Source: a virus. Taken from it: a stretch of DNA of 36,222 nucleotides. A program made the position numbers and the translations under genes. The notes under the pieces were generated by a model. That model had not been told where the DNA came from. It did no database searches and saw only the letters and a list, made by a program, of their open reading frames with translations. Shown in pieces: positions 8,422-15,517 of this stretch. Within the stretch, counting starts at the first letter, position 1. Every line of letters starts with the position of its first letter. Location of the stretch: the IMG/VR virus record IMGVR_UViG_3300021225_000032, positions 1 to 36,222 of that record, one strand, 5' to 3'.

Positions 8422-10637
8422 CAGCGACGCCCATCTGGTCGAGTGTCAATACGAGGTACGCCCAACTGCCAAGCCACACCCAAGTCATTGGATACAACTT
8501 TGAGCGCCATTTGACGGCCTCGGATACGCACAAACACCTGCTCGGTAAATTGTTGCACGTTGTAATACCGCTGATTCAAATAGTTGTTGCCACTAGTCAC
8601 AGTCGGCGAATCTGCTGTGCCGTAGTTTGTACCGGGGAACTGACGAGGGCGTACCGTGAAGTCCAAGGACGGCGCAATTGCTGTAGACCCATCAAAAGTC
8701 ACATCGGGGATGATGCGAGTAACAAGGCCGAAATTGTGGCCGTCACCAATATCAAAGTCAGAGGACTGCACGTAAGCCTCAATAGGAAGTAAAGTGCCCG
8801 GCGTAGTTGCTCCATCGTCGTTACCATTCTCTTGGTAAATCAATTTGCCGTTGTATCCAGCGGACATGGGCGTAGCCCGCAACGGGCTGTCAAGCCAATA
8901 TGTACGTGGCATTGTGCCGTAATACCAAGTACGCTCAAGGTGGTTGAAGATAACGTATTTATCAATTGTGTTTGAGTTAGCGGAACAGTAGAACCACCAG
9001 ATTTCGTTGTAGCCCTCATTGGTGCTGGCAAAGAACTGGAAAGACTGCGTCAAGTTAATGTCGTTGTACACGTACTGGCGCAACGAACAGGGGAGCGTCT
9101 CCACACGACCGGAGTACATGTAGAACTTGTCCGTGCCCATCCAGTACGTGACGTTGTTGGCTGTTGCAATAGCGTTTGGCCCCATGATGGAGATGTTGTC
9201 ACCCATCAATTGGAAGCCCCACACATAAGGTGGGCCGAGGTACTGCATGGAGTAAATAGCCGAATCAGTTACCACCAAAATTTCTTGGCGCGTCTGTATG
9301 GCCGTAATAATTTGGGAGCCGTGACTCAGGGTGTAGCTACCCGCTTGGTTGGTCGCCTGCGGAAGCCATGTCGTAATTGACTCTTGATCCGACCAGCAGA
9401 TAAACATTGGGTTTTGGGTGGTGCTACCCGCCACAGCATCATTTGCGCCAAAAGCAATGACAAACCGTGAAGAATCCGACACCATCACAAAGTTGGCGAC
9501 CGATGGGCAGTACGCATCCACCGATACAGTTCCAGATTTCAAAACAATAGAAGCGCTGGGGCCAAGTAACTGTCCGCGATTAAATATGTTTGGATTGGCT
9601 GCATTGGCCCAGTAATACAACGCACCACCACGAGGGTTGAATACCAAGTCCTCGCCAAAGTTTGACTGGCTCCAAAGGCGAAGCTGCGATCCAATACCTT
9701 GGGCCGCATATGCTGGAGAACCCCAGCCCGTGAAATTTGTTGATTGAACAACAGCCGCGCCATTTGCATGAGTGGTGGCTGCACCTGAACCCGTACCACT
9801 TACCCCGCGAGTACAGCCTGTGAATGTGTCAGGTGAAGTTGTTTTGCCTGTATAGGTGATAGTTTCTTGGTCAATCAACAAAGACCCAGTTGTTGTAAAC
9901 CCAGCGGTGGATGTCACAGTCACCGTGGTATTTGAATTGGACAACGTGCCGCCAGACACCGCAGTGGTGGCTGTACCAAGAACAACACCGCCCCAAGTAC
10001 CAGCGCCCCAGCCCACGTTCTGGGTAAAAACTTCGTTACCTGTGGAAATTTGGTACACACCAACAACCGACGAACCGCCGTTGCCAACATCACTTGCGTT
10101 TGCGGCTACAGAGGCTGTTATGGTGTAGGTGTTGCTGGATAAATACGTAATCTGAAACTCAGCATTGAGGATAGTCGCTGTAATAACACCGCCCAAGGAC
10201 ACAGCGCCGCTAAAGGTCACAAAGTCCCCGGTCTGAGCGCCATGCCCTGTATCAGTTACGGTGATAACCGCAGAACCATTAGTCGCGGAAAAGGTTACAT
10301 CGCCCGCCGCAGTTGTAGCGCGTATGGGAGTAACATCGTAAATGTTCCCTCCATTACCGTTTTGGATGTAGTACTTGAGGTTTGTCCCCAACGCAAGCAG
10401 GTTGTACCCAGACAAATTCAACCAATTCCACATGGCGCGGCAAATACCCCAATATGCCCCAGTAGGGGGTTGCAGCGTTGAATTTGTTGTACCGGAATCT
10501 AAAACCCAGCCGCCAATTTTTTCGGGGTAGCCAGAACGAAACCGAATCTTGTCGGACTCAAACCAACCGCCTTCGTTAGAAAGCGTTGTGCCTTCGCGGT
10601 TGATGCCGGGTCTAAATTGCAGTTTCTGTAATGGCAT
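8421..10637 (-). CDS. Tail nozzle / P22 gp10-like packaged-DNA stabilisation protein
   Basis: A 738-residue protein starting MPLQKLQFRPGINREGT, an N-terminus typical of podovirus tail hub or nozzle proteins. Early W/Y-rich beta repeats (GGWFESDKIRFR, YWGICRAMWNW) and a core around residues 440-560 (EILVVTDSAIYSM, GNISIMGPNAI-like, YWMGTDKFYMYSG) fit the beta-propeller family that includes P22 gp10 and T7 gp12. Residues about 225-298 are the shared inserted module (TVTSTAGF, IDQETITYTGKT, FTGCTRGVSG). The protein would close the portal channel and attach ejection or fibre proteins. Family placement comes from motif pattern and length only. It begins 12 nt after the endolysin gene. Confidence 0.65.
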   Translation of the reverse strand: MPLQKLQFRPGINREGTTLSNEGGWFESDKIRFRSGYPEKIGGWVLDSGTTNSTLQPPTGAYWGICRAMWNWLNLSGYNLLALGTNLKYYIQNGNGGNIYDVTPIRATTAAGDVTFSATNGSAVITVTDTGHGAQTGDFVTFSGAVSLGGVITATILNAEFQITYLSSNTYTITASVAANASDVGNGGSSVVGVYQISTGNEVFTQNVGWGAGTWGGVVLGTATTAVSGGTLSNSNTTVTVTSTAGFTTTGSLLIDQETITYTGKTTSPDTFTGCTRGVSGTGSGAATTHANGAAVVQSTNFTGWGSPAYAAQGIGSQLRLWSQSNFGEDLVFNPRGGALYYWANAANPNIFNRGQLLGPSASIVLKSGTVSVDAYCPSVANFVMVSDSSRFVIAFGANDAVAGSTTQNPMFICWSDQESITTWLPQATNQAGSYTLSHGSQIITAIQTRQEILVVTDSAIYSMQYLGPPYVWGFQLMGDNISIMGPNAIATANNVTYWMGTDKFYMYSGRVETLPCSLRQYVYNDINLTQSFQFFASTNEGYNEIWWFYCSANSNTIDKYVIFNHLERTWYYGTMPRTYWLDSPLRATPMSAGYNGKLIYQENGNDDGATTPGTLLPIEAYVQSSDFDIGDGHNFGLVTRIIPDVTFDGSTAIAPSLDFTVRPRQFPGTNYGTADSPTVTSGNNYLNQRYYNVQQFTEQVFVRIRGRQMALKVVSNDLGVAWQLGVPRIDTRPDGRR

Positions 10638-10649
10638 AACACCCTCGAT

Positions 10650-11114
10650 TTAGGCTACAAGACCCTGAAGATACTGCGTTTTACCAGCCACTTTGGTAGC
10701 GGTCAACTCCTGCTTCTTCAGGTTGCTTGGGTCATAAGAGACATGCACCCAGCCACTGTCAGGGATGCCGGGGGTGTAAAACTCAAGAATGAGTTGTGTG
10801 TATTCTAGGTTATCCATGATCCATTGAGCAAGCTCTGCGTTTGCCACTCCGGGTATCTCAATATCGGCGGCTCGGCCAAGGCAATGGTCTGAGGTCTTTG
10901 ATCCCCCCACGGCTGAATTTGACTCGGGACTACGGAACCCAGAGTTCACCTTGACTCCTTTGCCAAAGTGGTCACGCACGGGCTGGAGAACCTTTTCGCA
11001 CAACAAGCGCAAAGCTTCGGTCTCGGCTTCCCCGGGGGTGTTATCAAAGCCCATGCGAAGGGCGGTCTCGGATTTGGTCAGCTCATGCAGGCTGAAGTTG
11101 GCGGTCAGATTCAT
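10650..11114 (-). CDS. Endolysin: M15-family peptidoglycan endopeptidase
   Basis: A 154-residue peptidase of the M15 (D-Ala-D-Ala carboxypeptidase / VanY / M15_3) type, predicted to cleave peptidoglycan peptides at lysis. It opens with FSLHELTKSETA, common in this family. Visible features are the substrate-side Arg in SGFRS (residue 61) and the zinc ligands His77 and Asp84 in SDHCLGRAADIE and His124 in GWVHVSY. No signal peptide is present, so export would depend on a holin. It is the last gene of the lysis block and overlaps the Rz gene by ATGA. Confidence 0.88.
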   Translation of the reverse strand: MNLTANFSLHELTKSETALRMGFDNTPGEAETEALRLLCEKVLQPVRDHFGKGVKVNSGFRSPESNSAVGGSKTSDHCLGRAADIEIPGVANAELAQWIMDNLEYTQLILEFYTPGIPDSGWVHVSYDPSNLKKQELTATKVAGKTQYLQGLVA

Positions 11115-11578
11115 TTGATACCTTTCTGTGATTCAAGGGCTTGGTTATACAAACTGATGCAGGCGTTGAGCTTGGTGATGGCTCGGTCGCCTTCTTCTGC
11201 TATTGCGAAAAGAGCTTTTCCAAACGCTGGGTCAAGCTCGGTTCGTGCTTCTCCTCCACCACTTCCTGCGGCAACGGCGGTATCTGAGGTGGCTGGTATG
11301 GGGCAGGTCGTTTTGACAGGAACCCGCAGCTTGTAAGCGCCAGAGTCAATAGCAGCATCGCGCTCTTTTGTGGCAAGTTTGGCTTTCTCATTTGTCTTCC
11401 TCAGTGCATCAGCAGTTGTGGTTACGGCAGCAGCCAGAGCTTTCTCCTTGGCCCGGGCCTCGGTGTTAAGTCGGTCAACCTCAACTTGCTGGGCTTTCTT
11501 CTCTTCGCTGCCACCGTACCAGTAGCCCACACCGAAAGCAATCAGCAGGGCAATCAGGGCCGACAACAGGTTACGCAT
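11111..11578 (-). CDS. Rz: Inner-membrane spanin (Rz-like)
   Basis: 155 residues from ATG 11578, chosen because it overlaps the holin-like gene's stop by 8 bases (ATGCGTAA) and directly begins a membrane anchor. Residues about 3-21 form one transmembrane segment (LLSALIALLIAFGVGYWYGG), followed by a charged coiled coil to about residue 75 and a periplasmic region with YKLRVPVKTTCP, typical of Rz proteins. Rz spans the periplasm and pairs with the outer-membrane lipoprotein Rz1 to fuse membranes in the final lysis step. A complete Rz1 is nested inside it in another frame, which strongly supports the call. Confidence 0.85.
   Translation of the reverse strand: MRNLLSALIALLIAFGVGYWYGGSEEKKAQQVEVDRLNTEARAKEKALAAAVTTTADALRKTNEKAKLATKERDAAIDSGAYKLRVPVKTTCPIPATSDTAVAAGSGGGEARTELDPAFGKALFAIAEEGDRAITKLNACISLYNQALESQKGIK
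11200..11391 (-). CDS. Rz1: Outer-membrane spanin lipoprotein (Rz1-like), nested in Rz
   Basis: 63 residues, read entirely inside the Rz gene in another frame. It has a lipoprotein signal peptide: a basic N-region (MRKPNLPQKS), a hydrophobic core (MLLLTLAL) and the lipobox LTSC, with Cys22 as the lipidated residue. The mature part is short and proline-rich (PAPYQPPQIPPLPQE), the hallmark of Rz1. The start at 11391 is preceded by AGGA with 6-base spacing; an alternative ATG at 11358 would remove the basic N-region. It would form the periplasm-spanning complex with Rz. The nested arrangement is the same as in phage lambda. Confidence 0.85.
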   Translation of the reverse strand: MRKPNLPQKSAMLLLTLALTSCGFLSKRPAPYQPPQIPPLPQEVVEEKHEPSLTQRLEKLFSQ

Positions 11579-11900
11579 CGCCGGTCTTCCCACGGACGTA
11601 GGCTTGAGCCGCCATGAATGCCACAACAATTGTGCCCATAGCCGCGCAGTAGGTGGTAGCCAAGCCGTTTAAGGCGTTGACCTTCTCCAAGCTGACAAGC
11701 TCAGACGCCAGATAAGCAATCAAAGCAGGTGGGGCGATAATCGCAAACCAAGACATGACACGTTGCTGGTCAGCCATCTTGTCCATGTTCTCGATCATCA
11801 GCATCCGCTCAGACCGAGCCAGCTCCGCGTCCGTCACCACGCCATCGTGGTCGGTGTCAAACTGGTTGTAGGTGGAGTCTTTCTCAAGTTGCTTACTCAT
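11571..11900 (-). CDS. Holin-like membrane protein with an EF-hand
   Basis: 109 residues from ATG 11900, with AGGA about 6 bases upstream; a TTG further upstream in frame is unlikely. Residues 15-26 form a canonical EF-hand calcium loop: Asp15, Asp17, Asp19, Gly20, Val22 and Glu26 match the D-x-D-x-D-G-x-x-x-x-x-E rule exactly. A charged helix follows (ELARSERMLMIENMDKMADQQ), then two hydrophobic segments (about 50-66, WFAIIAPPALIAYLA, and about 82-101). Its place directly before spanins and endolysin supports a holin, the protein that permeabilises the inner membrane at lysis. Calcium binding is predicted from the motif only. Confidence 0.7.
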   Translation of the reverse strand: MSKQLEKDSTYNQFDTDHDGVVTDAELARSERMLMIENMDKMADQQRVMSWFAIIAPPALIAYLASELVSLEKVNALNGLATTYCAAMGTIVVAFMAAQAYVRGKTGDA

Positions 11901-12192
11901 CTTTTTTCCTTTCAATTTCGCGCTTCAATTCTTCCACTTGATGTTGGAGTTTTTCAGTTTTCTCTAGATTCTTTTCGGCCCTTTTGTTGACTGTCAGATT
12001 GTCCAGATACACCATTGCCATCAGCGGAAGAAGCAGGGCAACCAGCACACAAGCGGCAATCCATCCCATCACGTTTTCCCCAAACGACTTACGAACAGGA
12101 ACCACAGCCACAGGTAGAGGAGGAATAGCATAGTTACTAACAGGTACGCTGACTTTGCTTGGAAGTCTCTTTTTGCCTCCTGCCGTTGCCAT
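11893..12192 (-). CDS. Small membrane protein with C-terminal coiled coil (lysis region)
   Basis: The frame encodes up to 99 residues from ATG 12192; a second candidate start, ATG 12069, would give 58 residues and sits in a TGATG overlap with the previous gene's stop. The certain part is a transmembrane helix (GWIAACVLVALLLPLMAMVYL) followed by a charged coiled coil (KRAEKNLEKTEKLQHQVEEL). If the long form is real, a Pro/Val-rich N-terminal region (YAIPPLPVAVVPVRKSFGEN) is encoded in the same DNA as the C-terminus of the upstream gene. It ends in an 8-base overlap (ATGAGTAA) with the EF-hand gene. The function is unknown; the location suggests a lysis accessory role. Confidence 0.6.
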   Translation of the reverse strand: MATAGGKKRLPSKVSVPVSNYAIPPLPVAVVPVRKSFGENVMGWIAACVLVALLLPLMAMVYLDNLTVNKRAEKNLEKTEKLQHQVEELKREIERKKDE

Positions 12193-12791
12193 TGCTTGAC
12201 CCTTTCCTTCGCCTCTTCCTTCAGCCTTGCGGCTTCCTGTTCCTCCTGTATGACGCTACGCATATCAAACACTTTGGAATACAGCGCCCCCATTTCAGGC
12301 GGTGACTGATACACCATCGTTTCCCGGATCGTCACTTCCAGTGCCGCCATCTGGTCTTGAGCCATCACGCGCTTGAGCGCGGCTTCCATCAGGTTGGCGT
12401 TGGGGTCGTAGACGTTCTGGCTCTTTTCTTCCTCTTCCCTTATGTGCGCAGCAAGCTGTTCTTGGAGCTTGAAGAACTCCGTGAGTTGCTTGACCACATC
12501 AGCCATGACCTTAGTTTCGTCAACATAGGCCTTCTTTTTCGCCACAGGCTTGGCCTTGGCTGGCTTTCTTTGAGCAGTCGGTTCATCTCTGCTTGGAGCC
12601 TGAAAAAGCTTTCCAAAGAACGCCGCAATTGGGCCAAGGAATCCCTGAATCTCCTGTACCGCACCAGCAACTTCGTCATAAGTCTCTTTGACTTCAACGA
12701 AAGTTTCCTTGGCCTGCTTGTAAAGCTCACACCCTTCCTTGATGGCAGCAACGCAAGCATTGGCGGCAAAGAGGATGCTAATCGGATCAAT
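12069..12791 (-). CDS. Hypothetical coiled-coil membrane protein; probable AUU start
   Basis: 240 residues if translation starts at ATT 12791. The open frame begins just after an in-frame TAG and has no ATG, and no GTG before 12545. The sequence from 12791 (DPISILFAANACVAAIKEGC) looks fully coding and continues into amphipathic helix. Starting only at GTG 12545 would discard 82 good residues. An AGAGG ribosome site lies six bases before the ATT, and the ATT is one base after the preceding TGA, the spacing used elsewhere here. The C-terminal half is a charged helix (EEQEAARLKEEAKERVKQW), ending in one hydrophobic segment (AYLLVTMLFLLYLWLWFLFV). Unknown function; it opens the lysis region. Confidence 0.65.
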   Translation of the reverse strand: MDPISILFAANACVAAIKEGCELYKQAKETFVEVKETYDEVAGAVQEIQGFLGPIAAFFGKLFQAPSRDEPTAQRKPAKAKPVAKKKAYVDETKVMADVVKQLTEFFKLQEQLAAHIREEEEKSQNVYDPNANLMEAALKRVMAQDQMAALEVTIRETMVYQSPPEMGALYSKVFDMRSVIQEEQEAARLKEEAKERVKQWQRQEAKRDFQAKSAYLLVTMLFLLYLWLWFLFVSRLGKT

Positions 12792-12800
12792 TTCACACCT
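12786..12800 (-). promoter_or_regulatory. Ribosome binding site and AUU start context
   Basis: On the minus strand the stretch reads AGAGG, TGTGAA, then ATT GAT. The Shine-Dalgarno-like AGAGG lies inside the last codons of the 208-residue gene, whose TGA ends one base before the ATT. This site decides the start of the downstream coiled-coil membrane protein in the absence of any nearby ATG. An ATG-to-ATT base error in the assembly is the alternative. Confidence 0.5.
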
Positions 12801-13419
12801 CTAACAAAGGCAGATTTGCCATGTTGATGCCAGCGTATACGTCAACATAGGTGGGTAAAAACTCAACAACAAAACCACCGGGTTTGTTTGCCCAGCACAC
12901 GGAAGTGCGTTTGAACGGCAGGTCTTTAATTAACTCTTGCTGCTCAGCAGTCATCTGGTTGAACTTTTGAAAATGATTTGTAACCATTTCTTGATTGGTG
13001 GCGTAATCAAATTTTTTCTCTACTTGAACACCATCTACTGTTTCAAGTACGTAATACTCAATTGGCTGATTGGTAGTCATGTCAAGCGCAGACCATTTAG
13101 TTACGCCTGTAGCGCTCGTGGTGATGTCGTCGTTGCGGTACCACTCGGTCACCGTGTTTGCTTCTTGGTTTACTTTGACAAAGTACCCATACTTGGTTTT
13201 GTCCGTAGCAAAAAATACAAACGAAGCAGCTTTTTTTGCTGACAGGTCGGATACTGCGTAGGAGTATTTGCACTGCAATTGCACTCCCTTTTGCTCCAGA
13301 AATTGCTGCGCGGTTGTTCTGTACTTTGACCCGTTCAGTAAATCACAAACCATACGAATCTTGTCTGCGTCTTTTGCAAACTCAATGATTTGAGATTCAT
13401 CAGAACAGACGTAACTCAT
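12793..13419 (-). CDS. Hypothetical protein, 208 aa
   Basis: I do not recognise this family. The protein starts MSYVCSDESQIIEFAKDADK, is rich in aromatic and polar residues, has no signal peptide or membrane segment, and contains a beta-like central part (ASFVFFATDKTKYGYFVKV, VTEWYRNDD). The C-terminal quarter has MTAEQQELIKDLPFKRTSVCW. It overlaps the preceding small gene by ATGA and sits between the fibre/adhesin genes and the lysis genes, a position often taken by fibre chaperones or assembly factors; that role is only a guess from position. Confidence 0.6.
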   Translation of the reverse strand: MSYVCSDESQIIEFAKDADKIRMVCDLLNGSKYRTTAQQFLEQKGVQLQCKYSYAVSDLSAKKAASFVFFATDKTKYGYFVKVNQEANTVTEWYRNDDITTSATGVTKWSALDMTTNQPIEYYVLETVDGVQVEKKFDYATNQEMVTNHFQKFNQMTAEQQELIKDLPFKRTSVCWANKPGGFVVEFLPTYVDVYAGINMANLPLLEV

Positions 13420-13625
13420 ATTGTCACCACAAGCTGAGAAACAAAATCAACGGGTGTCCATGTAACGTCACCATTTTCATGGACGGTTTCTTCTACTGCG
13501 GAAGGCGTATGTACTAAAATTACATTTTTTGCGACTTCAACAAAAGCCGCTTTTGCCTCAGCTTCAGTCTCATACCGTGTATGAGTTCCTGTTTGTGGGT
13601 TAAAAATTTGATATGCGTCTGCCAT
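13416..13625 (-). CDS. Small hypothetical protein, 69 aa
   Basis: The start is set at ATG 13625, giving MADAYQIFNPQTGTHTRYET; a longer upstream extension overlaps the glycine-rich gene and reads as non-coding. GGAG lies upstream. The protein has a helix (EAEAKAAFVEVAKNVILVHT) and a C-terminal beta-like end (GDVTWTPVDFVSQLVVTI). No motif is recognised. It lies between the glycine-rich candidate adhesin and the 208-residue hypothetical gene, overlapping the latter by ATGA, so it may be a small fibre-associated or assembly protein. Confidence 0.6.
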   Translation of the reverse strand: MADAYQIFNPQTGTHTRYETEAEAKAAFVEVAKNVILVHTPSAVEETVHENGDVTWTPVDFVSQLVVTI

Positions 13626-13639
13626 TACAAACTCCAAAA

Positions 13640-14674
13640 TTAAGCTACAGATCCATAAACACGAGTTGTGTTTCCAGATGTCCATGTTATTGATTGGCCA
13701 TTGAGGTTGACTGCTTTGCCGCCTGCTCCACTGCCACCAAGTCCACCAGAACCGCCTGAAGCGCCCCAGCCGCCGCCGCCGCCGCCATAAACACTTCCGC
13801 CAGCAGCGCCGCCCGCAGCATTTGCTGACCCCCCGGGAGAACCTACTCCACTGCCACCAGAACCGCCAGAACCGCCTGACCCGGGAAAAATTCTGCCTCC
13901 GCCACCACCTCCGGCAGGAACCGCTATCGGGCCTGAACGAACACCAGATGTTGTGTCCGCTCCCCCTCCTCCACCACCAGAACCACCGCCATTACCGCCA
14001 GCGCTTTGAAAGTTTGCGCCTTTAGCACCGGACGCTCCAATAGCCCCTCCAGCCCCACCCGCGTATGGGCCACCATTTCCAGTACCGCCCAGCCCCCCCC
14101 ACGCCCCGCCCGGCCCCCCACCCGCGCCGCCACCCCCACCAGCATTACCAGCAGTTGCGCCACCCCCTCCACCCCCGCCAATATACGCAGCGCCATTGGT
14201 ATTGTTAACGGTTGTTGGGTAACCAAGTTGAAGTCCTATTCCGCCGGGGCTACTTGCAACTGTGAATGGAGAGCCTGTGCCGCCTTGACCCATAATAAAA
14301 CCGTTGTTCACCAAGGTCAAAGTATCACCAGATGATCCACCAGATAGTGTTAGTCCGGGTGTTCCGGTGCTGGTTGAGTACAAATAAATACTAGGGTTAA
14401 CAGTAACCGTGATGTCTGATATACCCGCAGAATAGCCACTAATAGTAGTTACGTTCAGCGATGCGTTAGCCGTGTTTGCTGTGAATATGTAGGACAAAGT
14501 TTTACGATTTGATTTGCCATAGAAGTTTGACAACGAGATTGTTGTCCCACTGGTGGGAATACCCGCCAATGTCCGGTATGAAGCTTGGTTGATGTTTGCA
14601 TTTGTTGCTGCTGGCTGACCAAGCTCTACGTTAATGTTGCTAAAGCCTATCGGCCCTGATACTGGTAACGTCAT
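13640..14674 (-). CDS. Glycine-rich tail protein, candidate receptor-binding adhesin
   Basis: 344 residues. Residues 1-50 are a short conserved-looking head domain (LPVSGPIGFSNINVELGQ, then TISLSNFYGKSN) that I have seen on many phage tail proteins. A beta-rich middle follows. From about residue 150 to 325 the chain is dominated by glycine runs (GGGGGGGATAG, GGAGGGPGGAWGG, GGGGGWGASGG). Similar glycine-rich architecture in T-even-type gp38 adhesins forms a polyglycine-II sandwich with exposed specificity loops; the resemblance here is compositional, not by homology. It directly follows two fibre genes, which suits a tip adhesin. No chaperone-like domain is seen. Confidence 0.6.
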   Translation of the reverse strand: MTLPVSGPIGFSNINVELGQPAATNANINQASYRTLAGIPTSGTTISLSNFYGKSNRKTLSYIFTANTANASLNVTTISGYSAGISDITVTVNPSIYLYSTSTGTPGLTLSGGSSGDTLTLVNNGFIMGQGGTGSPFTVASSPGGIGLQLGYPTTVNNTNGAAYIGGGGGGGATAGNAGGGGGAGGGPGGAWGGLGGTGNGGPYAGGAGGAIGASGAKGANFQSAGGNGGGSGGGGGGADTTSGVRSGPIAVPAGGGGGGRIFPGSGGSGGSGGSGVGSPGGSANAAGGAAGGSVYGGGGGGWGASGGSGGLGGSGAGGKAVNLNGQSITWTSGNTTRVYGSVA

Positions 14675-14683
14675 CTCAACTCC

Positions 14684-15517
14684 TTATGGTGTGCCGTAAG
14701 CAGTGATGTCTGCAAGGTTTGTGAAATTGCCGGACGAGTCCAAAGAAGCAATAGCAGTGGCCCCGTATTTAAAGTACAACTTACCGCCGGACTCCACAAT
14801 AGAAAAGTTTGAGGTCACGAGGTTTGCTGCGTTAGTTGCGTTTGTGGCGTTTGTGGCGTTTGTGGCGTTGGTAACCGCAGTTGAGCCAATCTGTCCAACA
14901 ATATCCGCCGCGCTTGCTACGGTGACCGCCCCAGTACCAGCGCCTTTGAGGAGTGCCCCAGACGTAAAACTTGTGGCCCCTGTACCGCCGTTACCAACGA
15001 CAAGCGTGCCAGCCAAAGTAACTGCGCCGGAGGTGTCTGTAGATGGGGTTAATCCAGTCGTGCCCGCGCTGAATGTACGCACTGCGTCCAGCTTATAGAA
15101 GTTGGTTGCATCAGACCAGATCATGGCCTTTTCACCCGCCAACAATGTTATGGTTGTGCCACCTGTAGAAGTTGTACCGCCCAAGGCTGTAGCGTTACCT
15201 ATGGTTGCCGTGTAGGAAGTGGCGTTCCAAACAATGTATTGCTTGGCTGCTGGGGGCGCATACAAGGTAAATGCGCTTGGCGCACTCACTAACTTCAATG
15301 TGGCATACACAGCTTGGTTTGACGCAGGTGTAGCTGTCGGGCCTTGGATCGCCGTCAGTGCTTGAGGTGTACCAGCAATCGTGACGCTGATTGCCCCTGC
15401 AATTGCAGTATCAAAAATGTAGTTGAAGTTGTTGTCAGTGGTTGTCCCCCAAGTACCAGCTTGGTCACCTGAGCCAATCAGTTCAACCCGCAGGTTGGAT
15501 GAGTATGAGCTGCTCAT
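14684..15517 (-). CDS. Tail fibre protein, 277 aa
   Basis: Begins MSSSYSSNLRVELIGSGDQA and continues GTWGTTTDNNFNYIFD, a head domain that recurs at the start of phage tail fibres and probably attaches to the virion. Residues about 60-140 are beta-rich. Around residue 170 it has GTLVVGNGGTGATSF, the same GGTG-type repeat unit as the neighbouring long fibre. It then carries a TNA triplet repeat (about residue 215) encoded by a 9-base tandem repeat. No S74 domain is present. It starts with ATGA overlapping the stop of the long fibre gene. It is likely a second fibre or fibre tip; receptor unknown. Confidence 0.7.
   Translation of the reverse strand: MSSSYSSNLRVELIGSGDQAGTWGTTTDNNFNYIFDTAIAGAISVTIAGTPQALTAIQGPTATPASNQAVYATLKLVSAPSAFTLYAPPAAKQYIVWNATSYTATIGNATALGGTTSTGGTTITLLAGEKAMIWSDATNFYKLDAVRTFSAGTTGLTPSTDTSGAVTLAGTLVVGNGGTGATSFTSGALLKGAGTGAVTVASAADIVGQIGSTAVTNATNATNATNATNAANLVTSNFSIVESGGKLYFKYGATAIASLDSSGNFTNLADITAYGTP
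14838..14869 (-). repeat. 9-bp tandem repeat inside the short tail-fibre gene
   Basis: Three exact copies of GCGTTTGTG (+ strand) lie at 14838-14846, 14847-14855 and 14856-14864, with a partial fourth copy to 14869. Each unit encodes three residues, giving a TNA-repeat on the minus strand. Because the unit is a multiple of three, copy-number change would lengthen or shorten the fibre without shifting the frame. Confidence 0.85.

Noticed and set aside
13922-14170. Dense G/C repeat as a possible CRISPR or satellite array
   Set aside because: It is irregular GGN codon repetition coding for polyglycine, without constant repeat length or spacers.
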